A program made the position numbers and the translations under genes. A DNA stretch of 64,000 bases from Erodium maritimum (Eukaryota; Streptophyta; Magnoliopsida; Geraniales; Geraniaceae). Shown one piece after another: positions 1 to 11,251 of this stretch (within the stretch, counting starts at the first letter, position 1; every line of letters begins with the position of its first letter). The notes below the pieces were generated by a model that saw nothing but the letters and a program-made list of their open reading frames with translations, made no database searches and was not told the origin of the DNA. The stretch covers positions 35,543,039 to 35,607,038 of the forward strand of contig OY997590.1 in the NCBI GenBank assembly GCA_963921825.1, given 5' to 3'.

Positions 1-304
1 CCTCTCCTCTAATACTTTATGGACAAGTGTCCAAGTAGGGTCCAATAGTCTCCAATTTAAAATCCAGCACAATAATTAACTAGGTCTTAGTCGATAAAAA
101 GTCCAATTTTGACCACAGTTGACTTTCCCCAATATTATACTCAAACGAAAGGAAACGACCCAATTAAGCCAACCGTGATGACGGCTAATATTTTTGGGCC
201 CCGAAAAATCCCCGAGTGACCTCCTGAGTCATCGGTTGACTTTTCTGGTAGAAAGTCAAACTTGTCTTAGAAGTCACCGGTTCGACCGGAGTAGTTCTTA
301 CAAA
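1..304 (-). mobile_element. Partial LTR of a Ty3/gypsy-like retrotransposon, reverse orientation, cut by window edge
   Basis: The reverse complement of this segment starts TGTAAGAAC and follows the first ~300 bases of the solo LTR at 31304-34045: the same order of blocks, including the stretch around AAAAGTCAACCGATGACTC and the GGACACTTGTCCAT block. It is therefore the 5' end of a related LTR on the minus strand; the rest lies left of the window. It abuts Mutator-like terminal-repeat sequence at 305, which looks like the insertion site. Divergence from the 31.3-kb copy is substantial, so the two are old relatives rather than one burst. Superfamily is inferred, since no coding part is present. 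Confidence 0.75.
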
Positions 305-523
305 CAATAAAGGGTATTTTGTCATTTCACTTATTTTCAAATTCTGAACCAATGGCATGAGTTTGAAAATTTGAGTAATAGTTAGGGGTATTTTGGACAT
401 TTTATGCGACTGGGTATGAAAGTGAAATTAAAAGTTGGTTAGGGTATGAAACTGATAAAAATTTATGCTATGGTATCAAACTGAAATTAAATGTTTGCCA
501 GGGTGGTAAAATGAAAATTTCCC
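305..523. repeat. Terminal-repeat fragment of a Mutator-like element
   Basis: About 220 bases nearly identical to the right terminal repeat of the element at 50493-51987, including the block reading GGGTATGAAAGTGAAATTAA and the end GGTGGTAAAATGAAAATTTCCC. Only this side of the copy is visible. Its inner edge is interrupted at 304/305 by the reverse LTR, so the LTR probably inserted into a pre-existing Mutator-like copy. No coding content. Confidence 0.75.
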
Positions 524-544
524 TTGTCATTTATAAGCACATAA

Positions 545-1425
545 GAGCATCCGCATTAGGGGGCTGAAACCTTGAGGTCTGAGGCTAAATCCTCTGCTGA
601 CTAGGCAGGGTTCAGCCCTCTTCCCCTTAAAACAGAGTGTCCTCTATATCAGAGGGGCAAGTATGGGGGTCAGGGTTTTCAGAAATGTTGATTGTGTAAT
701 TAATTAAACTTTTAACTGAATCTGTTAACGTTATTTTTAAATCAACAACTACTAAATAAAATAGAAATAAAATTCATCAATTAAATAAAATTTCATTAAT
801 AAAATACAAAATTTAAAAATTACATAAAAAAATTACATAATTCAAATTGACAATTCATTTGGTTGATATAAGCTTCTGCGGTGATGAATTCTTTGATGAC
901 CGTTACTAATACCATATATATTTTTTTGAAACACTGACAGTTACTATTCCTGATAATAACGTTTGAGCCTCGTCGTCGGATATTTTTTATCGCAACAAAA
1001 AAATGATTTTTAAAATAAAAAAAAAACTGATTTTTAAATTTAAAAACTGATTATTAAATTTAAAAACTGATTTTTAAAATTTAAAACTATTTTTTTAAAT
1101 TAAAAACATATATTTTTTGTATATATTTATTACAAACTAATTATTAAATATATATTTATATTTATATATATATAAATCAGATAATTAAAAAAATATATAT
1201 TAAACTGATTTTTTTTTTGCAGGCCACGCGTCACACAGGGAATGGGCATCAGGGAGGCAGCGAGTCGCGAGGCCGAAATTAGCCCCGCGCTTCGGCCTCG
1301 CGAGGCCGAAGCCTACAATCTGCCCCGCGGCCCGCTCCCACATCGCGCCGGAGCCGAACCCCGAAACTCACCCCCTCAGCCCTACGCCCCTGCCCCCTTC
1401 ATCTGCCCCGCCGATACAGATGCTC
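545..1425. mobile_element. Non-autonomous PIF/Harbinger-like element
   Basis: The ends are GAGCATCCGCAT on the left and the inverse of GAGCATCTGTAT on the right, bordered by TAA at 542-544 and 1426-1428. The GAGCATC terminus with a TAA/TTA duplication is typical of plant PIF/Harbinger elements. The interior is an AT-rich stretch (about 680-1220) with repeated ACTGATTTTTAAA-like words, followed by a GC-rich block (1221-1425). No transposase is visible; the short open frame at 1242-1442 is not supported as a gene. Confidence 0.8.
1265..1303. repeat. Perfect 13-bp inverted repeat (hairpin)
   Basis: TCGCGAGGCCGAA at 1265-1277 is mirrored by TTCGGCCTCGCGA at 1291-1303 across a 13-base loop, within the GC-rich end of the Harbinger-like element. 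A third partial copy (GCGAGGCCGAAG) follows directly. Confidence 0.85.
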
Positions 1426-1428
1426 TAA

Positions 1429-1862
1429 GTATAAAGATGTAGTGAAAACTAGATGATGAATTGGGAGGATTTCGTTCTTCCTTTCTTCTCCAAACTTCTC
1501 TTATAATCTCTCGTGTTGTTGTCTGATCTTAGTCAGTGCCGTCTTTTTCGAGACTCCACTTTCACTCTTCTAAATCACCGCAAACTTGACGGGGCCGTCC
1601 TCATGCCACCCGCCTACCATGTCAAGCCTTACTACCCCCCCCTCCCACCCACCACCATAAAGCTTACACTGTTTCCTACCCCATTTGATAACACCCCCTT
1701 CATGTATCATGTCGCCGACTCCATTTCTAGAGTTCATCAAACCAGTCCGATCGAGGAAAAAAAGAGACCACCCACATCGCCCACATCGCCTCCACATGTA
1801 TCGTGACTACAACTATCTTCCCTTGTGCCTCCCCCCTGTTATGTTGATGCAGGACCAACCTG
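1429..1862. other. Unassigned sequence between two insertions
   Basis: Moderately GC-rich sequence with short overlapping open frames on both strands and no recognisable domain. It is continuous with 5808-6260 if the giant solo LTR at 1863-5801 is removed. The last bases, 1857-1862 (AACCTG), are the left copy of that LTR's target duplication. I see no gene here. Confidence 0.5.
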
Positions 1863-3934
1863 TGTGAAGACCGCTTAAAAAAAACTAAAGGGGTCGGACC
1901 GGGTTGGACCGAACCCGGCCTGGCAGGCCCAACCCGCCCAGCTGACCCGGCCAGGCCAGGCCAGGCCGCCCATCTACCTCTCCAGCTGGGCCGTGAAGCC
2001 CAACTCGTGTTGGAAGCCCAACGTTCTGTTTGGCCCGCGCTATAAAACCCATTTTAGGGTTTCAGTCGAACAGACCCAACCCTCTCTCTTCGTTTTCGCG
2101 CAGCCACACCTCCCGAACCCTCTCTCCTCCTTCACCTTCCCCCTTCGTCTTCTTCGACCTCCCGTCTCCCTCGCCCCTCTCTCTCATCTCGACCCTCTCA
2201 CCGAAACCCCTCACAGACGTCGCCGGCCGTCCCCGAACACCCTCTCCCTCACCTCTCGGCCATCTCCGTCCAGCCACGGCGCCACCACCGAGCCCTCTTC
2301 CTCTCCGGCCCTCTTCCTGTCTTCGATCTCGCCTGTCCAACCCCAAGACGCCGGCACCGAGCTCCGGTGCCCTCCTCTCCTCCGATCTGGAGAGTTCTCC
2401 GGACACGATCGCCGCCGCCGAGCCCTCCCTCTCTCGTAGCCTCCTCGCCAGAACCTCGCCCTAGCCCCGAGCTCTCCGGCCGTGTAAGGTTCCGGAGCCA
2501 CCGTGCTCAACTCCGGCCACAAATCCCCGCTGTCCTTGTGCTGCTCCAGAACCGAGCGCGTCGGCGCCGCCCGCTCCAGGAGGGTTCGGCCGATCCAAGA
2601 TCGCCGCTTCTCGGCGAGACCCTAGCCGGCGACGCTCAGATCCGAGACGGGGACTAGTCCCCCACGGCGGCAATCACCGCTGCCCGTCGCTTCCTGTCCT
2701 CCACGGTGAGGTTTGTGCCTGGGGGTTTAGTCGCCGGCGACGTCTTCGCCGGCATCCGATTTATTTTCCGTTCCGTTCGTCTCCTTTTATTTGGCTTCTG
2801 TGTTTTGTTCCGAGCGGTGGATCTGGGTATTTTTTGAAAACGACGAGAAGTATTGTAATTTCAGTGAAGAAAATAAAACGAGATTTGAAATAAAAGTTCG
2901 ATCTTTTTATTTCGGACGTAAAATTGTTATTGATCTGGACTGATTTGAAACAGAAAATCTTTGGATCGGATTTTGGTTGGATCAAAATCAAGGGTTTTAA
3001 ATTGAAAAGAAAGAGGTATTAAAATGAAAAGTCAGCCTTAAGAAAAAGAAAAGAAAGGGGTTTAAAATGGAAAAGAAAGGGTTTTAAATGGAAAAGAAAA
3101 GGGCTTTAAAATGGAGAGAGTTTAAAATCAATTTGGGTTTAAAAATGGTTTTGAACGGTTGAACGTTCGGGTTTGAACTGGTAACCGGACTTAGAACGGA
3201 GTGAAAGCAAAATGTTGAATCGGTCCCTCGGGAACCGTGCCTCGGAAACATGCACCGGTTTCGATGCACGGGTACTCAAACCCGATTCGCCGTGACCCCG
3301 CTTTTATCCCGCTCGAGTTTAAAGGACAACTGTCGGTTTTAAACTGGTTTAATCGTGACCTTTAAATTAACCTGGGAACCGCCTCTAATTATGGCTTTCG
3401 TGTTATCTTTAGCGTCCGGCTTCGATCGAAGTGAAGCCCGGAGGTAGCGAGCCAGAACGTCAGCAGCTAGGAAACGTAGCGGGTGTTCTTCGGTTGAGGT
3501 AGGGAAAAGTAGCCGGATCTCGGCCCTGACTAGGGAAAGTTAACTGTAGAATTGCATGTGACACCGGGGTGTCGTGGGTTATTTAGGTTATCAAATATTA
3601 GAAAGGCATGATACGGGAACGTAGCAATTATTAGAAAAGCATGTGACACTTAGTAGTGTCGTAGGAGCAGTAAACTTAGCGAGATTAGAATTACTGGAGG
3701 CATATGACCATGCCCGGAGGTTGATTGTGAACTTATCGATATTAGGAGTACTAGAGGCATATGACCATGCCCGGAGGTTGATTGAGAAACTGTTGATATT
3801 AGGACTGTTGGAGGCATTGGTTATGTCGGAGGTTGATTGTGTATTGTTGATGTCTTTGGTGGCCTTGAGAGCTCGTGCTTTTATTGTTGAGTCTTGGGTG
3901 GTCTTGAGAGCCCGTGCTATTATTGTTGAGTTTT

Positions 3935-4860
3935 GGGTGGCCATGAGTGCCCGTGGGGTTGTTGAACCCATGTCTTTCCTTTGGTGTTTTGGGTGGCCAT
4001 GAGTGTCTGTGGGGTTGTTGAACCCGTGTCTTTACCTTTGGTGTTTTGGGTGGCCATGAGTGCCCGTGGAGTTGTTGAACCCGTGTCTTTACCTTTGGTG
4101 TTTTGGGTGGCCATGAGTGCCCGTGGGGTTGTTGAACCCGTGTCTTTACCTTTGGTGTTTTTGGTGGCCATGAGTGCCCGTGGGGTTGTTGAACCCGTGT
4201 TACTTTATTATTTGTGTTTGGGTGGCCATGAGAGCCCGTGTACTAAGGTTGGTGTCTTTGGCTGGCCTGACCGAGTTAGAGTCTCGGGGGAGGTTGCAAG
4301 CATTCTTTGGCTGGCTTACGAGTTAGAGTCTCGGTAAGTTGCGAGCGTGTATTATTATTGAGTTTTGGGTGGCCACGAGTGCCCGTGGGGTCGTCGAACC
4401 CGTGTCTTTACCTTTGGTGTTTTGGGTGGCGGTGTGTGCCCATGGGGTTGTGAACCCGTGTCTTTACCTTTGGTGTTTTGGGTGGCCGTGTGTGCCCATG
4501 GGGTTGTGAACCCGTGTCTTTACTGTTGGTGGTTTGAGTGGCCGTGAGTGCCGTGGGGTTGTTGAGCCCGTGAGTTACTGTTGGTGTGTCTTGGGTGGCC
4601 ATGAGAGCCCGTGTTTGACTGTTGAGTCTTGGGTGGCCATGAGAGCCCGTGTTTGACTGTTGAGTCTTGGGTGGCCATGAGGGCCCGTGTTTGACTGTTG
4701 GTGTCTAGGGAGGCCGTGAGTTCTTGTGGGGTTGTTGAACCCGTGTCTTTATCGTTGGCGTGTCTTGGGAGGCCGTGAGTGCCCGTGGAGCTGTTGAGCC
4801 CGTGTTTTGTGGTTGGTGTCTTGGGTGGCCATGAGTGCCTGTGGAGTGCTGAACCTGTGT
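3935..4860 (+). repeat. 57-bp tandem repeat array inside LTR
   Basis: The unit begins GGGTGGCCATGAGTGCCCGT and recurs at about 3935, 3991, 4048, 4105 and 4162, giving steps of 56-57 bases. Diverged copies with indels continue to about 4860, with an interrupted part near 4200-4340. The open frames on both strands here simply read the repeat. Confidence 0.9.
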
Positions 4861-4929
4861 TGTTGCTGTTTGTTGAACTTGTTTGTGATTGTGATTGTGG
4901 TTACCTGAGTGAGAGAGGTTATTGAGACT

Positions 4930-5215
4930 GGTCGACTGCCTGGACCGACTAGGATCGGAAAGAGTGAGGGACAGAGAAGTGGTAAGACAGGTCGACTGCC
5001 TGGACCGACTTTGTGTTGGAAAGAGCGAGGGACAGAGAAGTTGTAAGACAGGTCGACTGCCTGGACCGACTTTGTGTTGGAAAGAGCGAAGGACAGAGAA
5101 GTTGTAAGACAGGTCGACTGCCTGGACCGACTTTGTGTTGGAAAGAGCGAAGAACAGAGAAGTTGTAAGACAGGTCGACCGCTTGGACTGACTGGGATCG
5201 GAAAGGGCGAGAAAC
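4930..5215 (+). repeat. 60-61-bp tandem repeat array inside LTR
   Basis: GGTCGACTGCCTGGACCGAC recurs at about 4930, 4990, 5051 and 5112, with a diverged copy at 5173. Five copies at 60-61-base steps. It is a second, unrelated array in the same LTR, downstream of the 57-bp array. Confidence 0.9.
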
Positions 5216-5509
5216 AGAATTGGTTACTGAGCAGCTGGTTTGCGATCCTTTGTGATCTTGTTTGGTGTGCGATCCTTTGTGATCTTGTTGGTGTTGCGTA
5301 GTTTCTTTTGAGTCCTTGGAAGAGGTCATAATCGTTGTGTCGGTCTACTTACAAGTTTGAGCGTTGAGTCGTTCGAGGAAGGTCACCGTGGGTGTTTGTC
5401 AGTCAGAGTACTTGAGTTGGGGACAGTGATCCCCGGAGTTGAGTTTGTTGTTGGTGTTACCGGCATTGTCTGTTAATTATGCCGTAGTCAGTCTGTTATC
5501 TGTGGTGGT

Positions 5510-5526
5510 GAGCGAACGCTCACCCC
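5510..5526 (+). promoter_or_regulatory. Conserved LTR hairpin block
   Basis: GAGCGAACGCTCACCCC occurs here and, with one base changed, at 33728-33744 in the other giant LTR, in both cases shortly before a pyrimidine tract ending CAGGT. GAGCG/CGCTC can pair as a short stem. It lies in an otherwise poorly conserved part of both LTRs. Function is not known to me. Confidence 0.6.
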
Positions 5527-5807
5527 TAGCTGCTTTTCCCACAGGTACTGATCACAGGACGGACTAGGGGAGCTCTCGAAGCCTGTGGAGCTAGGAGCGG
5601 AGTCCGGGTTCAGTCTTTTGAGTCAAGTGACGGATACCTTGCACTTTTGTCCCCGTGTTGGGACGTGTTTTTAAGTTGTAAATATTATTTTCATTAATTA
5701 AATGGAGATTTTAAAGTGTTTATCCAAAACAGGTTTAATTGTTTTATGGTTTTTAAAACGTTCGCGTCCCGAGTTCGGTTTACTGAAATTGGGGCGTGAC
5801 AAACCTG

Positions 5808-6260
5808 CCTCCACCCTGCCCGTGTTGGGGGTTTCTAAACGACTTGTTGTGACCCCCACAACCATCGTCGCCGAAGAGCACCGAACCGGGATTGACACGT
5901 ACCACACCCCAATGGAGATTTACCCATCTAGTGGTGCACCGACCCATCTCCCTCCACAAACGTTGTGATCAACTAGGGCCATTACACACGGTCTATCCTA
6001 TCCGATTAAGAGGGGAGGAAGTAGTAGAGCATCGTTTCTAGCCCTCGACATTCTGAAGATGCTCCCTTCCCTAGGCAAGTCGGTCTGGCCACCTTACACA
6101 ATCCACCATCTGACCAAGCGACGGGATCCCCCATGAAGACTCCGCCGGAGGACTATCACGGGATTGGGAACACCCTTAGTTGGACCCAAATTGGTAGGAG
6201 ACGCTACCGGCCACCATCACCAATATCGGCCCCTCAGAATAAAGGAGAAAAGACGGGGCT
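5808..6260. other. Unassigned sequence, right side of the giant LTR insertion
   Basis: GC-moderate sequence, continuous with 1429-1862 before the LTR inserted. Short open frames only, no domain recognised. The last five bases (GGGCT) are the left target copy of the copia-type solo LTR that follows. Confidence 0.4.
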
Positions 6261-6727
6261 TGTTGGAATACAAAGTTTGCATAAATGTGGGTTGTCCCAC
6301 ATAGATAAATTAGAGAGAAAATAATGTGTATATATGAAAACATATTTCTATTCTTATTACTTAGAGTATGAGATTAAGTGTTGTGTCATGTGTAGAAATA
6401 CTATTGGGTCTTGCATAATTATCTTTAATCAAGACTATGACACTTAGAATACGTAGGCGGTGTGTCTAATTTATTTCATTTTTAGATCAGTTATTAACAA
6501 TTATAATGTGAAGAGACATGCCTGCCTGAAGAGCCATGAATTCCATCTATATATTGCATATATTATGTTCAGAAATATATCATTCATCTTTGTAAATCCA
6601 TATCAGGTTAATATAGCAGCAGTATTGTATCCCGGAGGATATGCCCAGTAAAGTGGGGGTATAAAATCCTTACGGAAAGTATACTCCAACGCCTTATTGC
6701 AAATATGTTCGTATTCCTGATCTAACA
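6261..6727 (+). mobile_element. Small solo LTR, Ty1/copia type
   Basis: A 467-base segment starting TGTTGGAATAC and ending GATCTAACA, flanked by GGGCT (6256-6260) and GGGCC (6728-6732), a 5-base duplication with one mismatch. TGTTGG...CA ends and this length are typical of small plant Ty1/copia LTRs. A TATA-like region (TGTGTATATATG) lies near 6324. No internal region is present, so it is a solo LTR. Confidence 0.75.
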
Positions 6728-6781
6728 GGGCCCTCCCGAACGCTCTCCCAATTGGCCAATCATCTGCTCACTGTCTCACAA

Positions 6782-7353
6782 CCTGTGAGACAGTCCAAAA
6801 TGGACCCGGAACCCGGCCCAACCGGTCAAACCGGCCCACTCCGACCCCATTGGGTTGCCCCCAATGGGTTACGGGGGCGGTAGTGTATTGGAATTAAAGG
6901 CCCTGGTGATAACTGGGTCGGGGCATGGATTGAGAAAAAGAAACCCACCGGGGCCCGGCCCCAACCGGTACGGTAAAATATTCAAATATGTGATGAAATT
7001 TCAATAGGGTATGACATTTTTTCATCGTTAAAAAGTGACCAAATTCATATTTTTTAAGCACTCTTTGATCACTGCTTAATGGTTTATTGGCCAATGAAAA
7101 AAGATTGAAAAATTGTGTGTTAGTCGGGTGAATGATGTAAATTTGAAGCTCTTAATTGTAGTTTTGAAATTTATTCCGGTTGGGCCGATGCAAACCGGTG
7201 GCCCGCCCCATAATTTGAACGGGTGGGTTCTATATGGCCTAATGGGTTTGGGGCCGGAGATGGGTTCCAATTTGAGCAATCCGGTCATTCCGGGTTGGGT
7301 TAAAAACACGTCAACGGGGCCGGACCCCGGCCCATGGACAGCCTACTCACAGG
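6782..7353. repeat. Possible non-autonomous inverted-repeat transposon
   Basis: CCTGTGAGACAGTCC at the left and the inverse of CCTGTGAG..CTGTCC at the right, each followed inwards by GC-rich CCGG/GGCC-rich stretches, suggest an inverted-repeat element of about 570 bases. The middle is AT-rich. I could not find a convincing target duplication, so the limits and superfamily (hAT is a guess) are uncertain. The open frames on both strands are short and not gene-like. Confidence 0.35.
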
Positions 7354-7946
7354 GACGGACAACCAGGATCACAACCCCCATAGAAATGAACTCTTGACTT
7401 ATTCCATATCCAGCAAAGTGTAGAATCTGATATTTGTCCTTTCCAGACTAAATTTCCCTCATGGAAATGAAGCCCTCATAGTAAACGGGAACAACAAACC
7501 AAAAGGTTGAGTACAGAAACATCACTTTAACTATACAAAGGCAAAAAGTACTTTAATGTGGCTTATTGGAATACATATCATATCATATAGTTTTATTCTA
7601 AAGAATAAGCCAAGAGTTCATGCGGAATGATTTCATTTCAGTACCCAGTGAACTGGAATAACTATTTAGTGAGGGTTCTCTAGTTAATTACTGTGCAAGC
7701 TTTATAAGTCAGTTATCCTTTCCTTCAACCATTTTCAATGCAATAAGACACTACCCTGCTGAGTTAATAGCCCAAGCTAACTATGAATTTTCAATTGCTC
7801 TTTCTTGAAATAGTTAGGTTAATTGAAATGTCTCATAAAGCAATTAGCCCTGCTGAGCTAATATAATAACCCAGGCTAATCACAAATTATAAAAACTAAT
7901 ACAAGAGTCACCAAAATGCAATAGCATACTTTGGACTTTGGAGCAA
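7354..7946. other. AT-rich sequence, no gene seen
   Basis: AT-rich sequence downstream of the minus-strand coiled-coil gene. Two similar short segments around CCCTGCTGAG near 7755 and 7848 form an imperfect direct repeat. Possible 3' UTR or last intron of the gene to the right; no confident exon. Confidence 0.4.
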
Positions 7947-10900
7947 TCACTCACCAGATTTAAGCCATTTGGCTGTTGCCGTTGGGAACTTGTTTGTACA
8001 TAAAAAATCCTCTGGAAACTTAAAATGCAGTAGCATACTTCCTGGGGAGTCAAATCCTAAACTTTCTTCATTCCATTCTGGTGCACCTGATGATTTCTTC
8101 CAATCCACAAGGAAAATATTTCACCAAAATCAAACTATTTCAGGTTTCAATGCAACCATCACTCACTTGAACCATAAATTATTTCACGCCTTAACTACAT
8201 GGGACTTGTCCATTTTCTCAGTGAACAAACAGGAGATAACAGAAGCCAGGCCTTCAAATAGTAAAAAGAAAGAAAACCTTGGCAGCTGCATAATGGGTTT
8301 ATCGTCTTCTTCACTATCGTTATGTTTTCCCTTCGAGCGAGACCCAAAACTTGCGTTATTGGGTAAATAGTCCTTCTCCACTTTGGGGACTTCTCTAGGA
8401 GTGGACCTGGCATTGGGGTTGCTCTTTTTGCGGTCCTCCAACATAGAATTCAAGCTCTTTTAGGTAATGTGAAAACTGCAGAAAATTAAGAGTGGATATA
8501 TCCAATTCCTCTTAGTTAGTCAAAAGTTTGTATTAGCATGTAAACTATATTTATCCAATTTGGAATCAAGACCCATAAACAAATACATGATAAACAAATA
8601 TGTTAGATAATAAACAAATATGTTAGATATTCATACAAGTTGGAAAAGAAAATCACACTGACAGCAAACAAGAATTTGCCCCTAATCTATTGTAGCAGTT
8701 TACAGAATAACATCCAGGGCCTGAGAAAAAACACTATCTCTGCACTATTCATTACATAATTTACAATAACAAAGCCAATCATGAAGCTGGAAGATTCAAA
8801 TTCATGTCCCATGAGAAAATGACCCGGGGACTGGGAGGTCATCTTACAGGTGTTGGGGTCTTCAACTTGGGGACTTTGAACCTGGACGAGAACAGCTTTG
8901 GAGGAGTTTCTGAAATGGAAATAACTCCAATGTCTTTTCTCTTTGAACTTCTGCCCCCCTAATATACGACCGAATGAGAAGGTTTCATGAGTTTATACAT
9001 GTGAAAGAAAAATACATTTGAGTGCCTGCTATTGCTATTCCATACATTTCATTCCACTCAAACTTCATGAGCTTTGCTTAAAACAGAACCCACCTGTACT
9101 AAAACAACAGCACCTCGAAATTTTGCAGAATGCCTCAAACTCAAAAAACATTCACTTTGATATAGACTGCTGTGAACACATATAAAATCATAAACTCCCC
9201 AACAATTCAAGGAAGACATTACCAATAATAAACTTCAGAAAACATGCATTTTTAGAGTAAGGAGCTCAATTACAAAGGCCTGCAATGACAGCTATTGGTT
9301 TACACCACATATCTGCTCCGATTCTTTTCAAGTTACAAACATGCATTCTTGCCTTTGGTTAGTTAGTCCACAATTACTCTTTCTTGTCACCACTCTACAC
9401 TAAAGTAGCCAGCAGAAGAAAAAGTACAAAACCTTAATCACAGTTCAGTTGAGTTCACACTTAAAGCAACTCTCATACTGCTGGATAAGAATGCTTCAAA
9501 ATGTGTTGTTTTAAAGACAGCTAAATCAGAAAATATTCATACAATTTCTAAGGGTTTGCTATTTCACAAGACACCATCATGTGTTTCCTATCAAATGCCA
9601 CAATCTAATAATTGGAACTGAGTAATAATATGAATGGCTGGTTTAGACATTACAAAATTTAAGCAAACATAACTCAGAGTCAGAAGTACCTTTTCAGAGT
9701 GCTTCACACAATTTGACTCTTGTTTGGCAGAAGATTCTTTCTTCACAGTACCATTATTGGCACTACAGATTCCATTGCCTCCTGATAAACCAGTTTTAGC
9801 CCCTCTTGTGCAGTGGCGCAAGAGAGGTGTGGTTGAAGAAGTTCTCGACTTCCTAGACGACTCCAACTCTTGAGAATGTCTTGAAATTTCAATGTTGCAT
9901 TTATTTGTGACAGCTTCCATCTTCGCCGAGTCGCGTTTCAATTGTGCAATGGTATCATCCTTTTCTTGATTAGAGGACTGCAGTTGGTCCACTCTGGTAA
10001 GAAGATCTGAAATCTTTTTGTTTGCTAGTTCCATTTCAGCATGCTTGCTCTTCAACTCCCTTGTATACTTGCTTTCCAAAGTATTATACTGATTCCATAT
10101 GAAACTTTTTTCATTCAAGAGAGCAGATACCTCATTATCCTTTTCCAGAGCAAGCTTCTTACATTCACGCTTCAGCTTTTCTACTTCAGCATTCGTATCA
10201 CTGTTTCTCTTTCTTTTACAAGTCTCTGCAGAATTTCTGTTATATACCTCCACGCCAGAGCAATTCTTGGCAATGCATTCAAGCAATGTTCTGAAATCTG
10301 TCAACTCATCCTCTGCATATTCTGGAACATGGAAACAAAAATGCCTCTGTACAATTAGATCATCTAGCAAGCAACAAGTTCGCTTTGTAGCAGTAGCAAC
10401 TGAATCCCATCAAAATCAACTACCCCAACTTATAAATTATTAGCTAAGAGAACATACCAAGTATGATTTCACACCCCCCCCCCCCCCCCCCTACAAAAAA
10501 ATGACTTGGTTAAAACGTTCAGGAGGATCCTTAACTGAATAAAACTAGTATTTGCTTTTGGACCCTTGCCGCAAGTTGTTCTTTAAGGGGATTAATTAAG
10601 CATTTTAAAGGCTTATAAATAATTTTTTTTGAAAAAATAATAGGACAATAGATAACCCCAAAAAACAAATCTCCCAAGAAACCGAGAAATCCCACCTTTT
10701 TCTTTTCTCTCAGCATAATTTCTCCCAAATCACCATGAACACAACTCATGAAACGAAAAGGAAAAGAAGTTCATACCTGTAAAAATTGATTTTTTGTATG
10801 ACAGCAAAAAAAACTAACCTAATTTGTGTTCCCTCAAAGCAGCCTTGGTCTGCTTCATTCTGATTAGCAAATCGGACTTGGCTGCACTAAGCGTAGAGGT

Positions 10901-11251
10901 CATCTCCTGCAGTAATAATTTCCGCTTCGCCTACACAAGTAATGCCAGAAAACCTCAGCACTAGCCAGAAAACCCAAATTCCTCCAAACCCTAATATTAA
11001 GATCGACTGTTGGAGACAAAATTAGCATAAAGTTGGGGGCTTTTTACCTTAGAGACCTGATCTTCCAAAAGACGAACGTCGGAGAACCACCGCTCGTGTT
11101 GCATCTTGATGTGATCCTCAAGAAGCTTCCGCTCTTTGACAAGGGTGTCAAGCTGCGATTGTTGGGTTCGTAGCATGTGGGTCAGCGAGTCGAATATCTT
11201 CTGCCATTTTTCACGAACTGAAGAATCTGGCGACCTGCTCTTCTTTGCCAT
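7947..11251 (-). CDS. Coiled-coil protein of unknown function, multi-exon
   Basis: I do not recognise the family. On the minus strand, exons join in phase: 11048-11251 (ATG at 11251), 10819-10930, 9690-10321, 8848-8958 and 8278-8456, giving about 410 residues. The N-terminus (MAKKSRSPDSS) is followed by a long heptad-rich helix region (roughly residues 10-250: ERKLLEDHIKMQHERW, then ELANKKISDLLTRVDQLQSS), then a Ser/Lys-rich basic tail. A further candidate exon at 7947-8096 reads KSSGAPEWNEESLGFDSPGS in an obviously protein-like frame, but the phase after exon 5 does not join to it, so either an exon is missing from my model or the frame is broken. Reading through the exon-4 donor gives a shorter form ending at 8839. 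Basic and coiled-coil content suggests a nuclear or cytoskeletal scaffold; that is inference. Confidence 0.7.
10473..10490. repeat. Poly-C run in intron 2 of the coiled-coil gene
   Basis: About 18 consecutive C followed by TACAAAAAAA, inside the intron between 10322 and 10818. A mononucleotide microsatellite, likely length-polymorphic and prone to assembly error. Confidence 0.85.

Larger units (their letters stand above)
1863..5801 (+). mobile_element. Giant solo LTR (3.9 kb), probably Ty3/gypsy
   Basis: The segment starts TGTGAAGACC and ends GGGGCGTGACA, and is flanked by AACCTG on both sides (1857-1862 and 5802-5807), the signature of an LTR left by recombination between the two LTRs of an inserted element. 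Inside are a TATA-like TATAAAAC near 2041 with a pyrimidine-rich downstream region, a 57-bp tandem array, a 60-61-bp tandem array, and near the 3' end a hairpin block that recurs in the 31.3-kb LTR. The ends TG...CA and the terminal GGGGCGTGACA are shared with that LTR. Assignment to Ty3/gypsy is inferred from the LTR style; no coding region remains. The open frames inside are not genes. Confidence 0.8.

Noticed and set aside
1993-2673. Several overlapping Pro/Ser/Arg-rich frames on both strands
   Set aside because: They lie in the GC-rich part of the solo LTR at 1863-5801; overlapping frames on both strands reflect composition, with no domain.
3591-4602. Long repetitive frames on both strands
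   Set aside because: They read the 57-bp tandem array of the LTR; no start context or domain supports a protein.
4922-5215. CRISPR-like array because of regular 60-bp spacing
   Set aside because: The whole unit is repeated without unique spacers; it is an LTR tandem array in a plant genome.
7969-8370. Plus-strand frame of 133 codons
   Set aside because: Antisense to the minus-strand exons of the coiled-coil gene; no domain.
10041-10443. Plus-strand frames of 105 and 114 codons
   Set aside because: Antisense shadows of the 632-base third exon of the coiled-coil gene.
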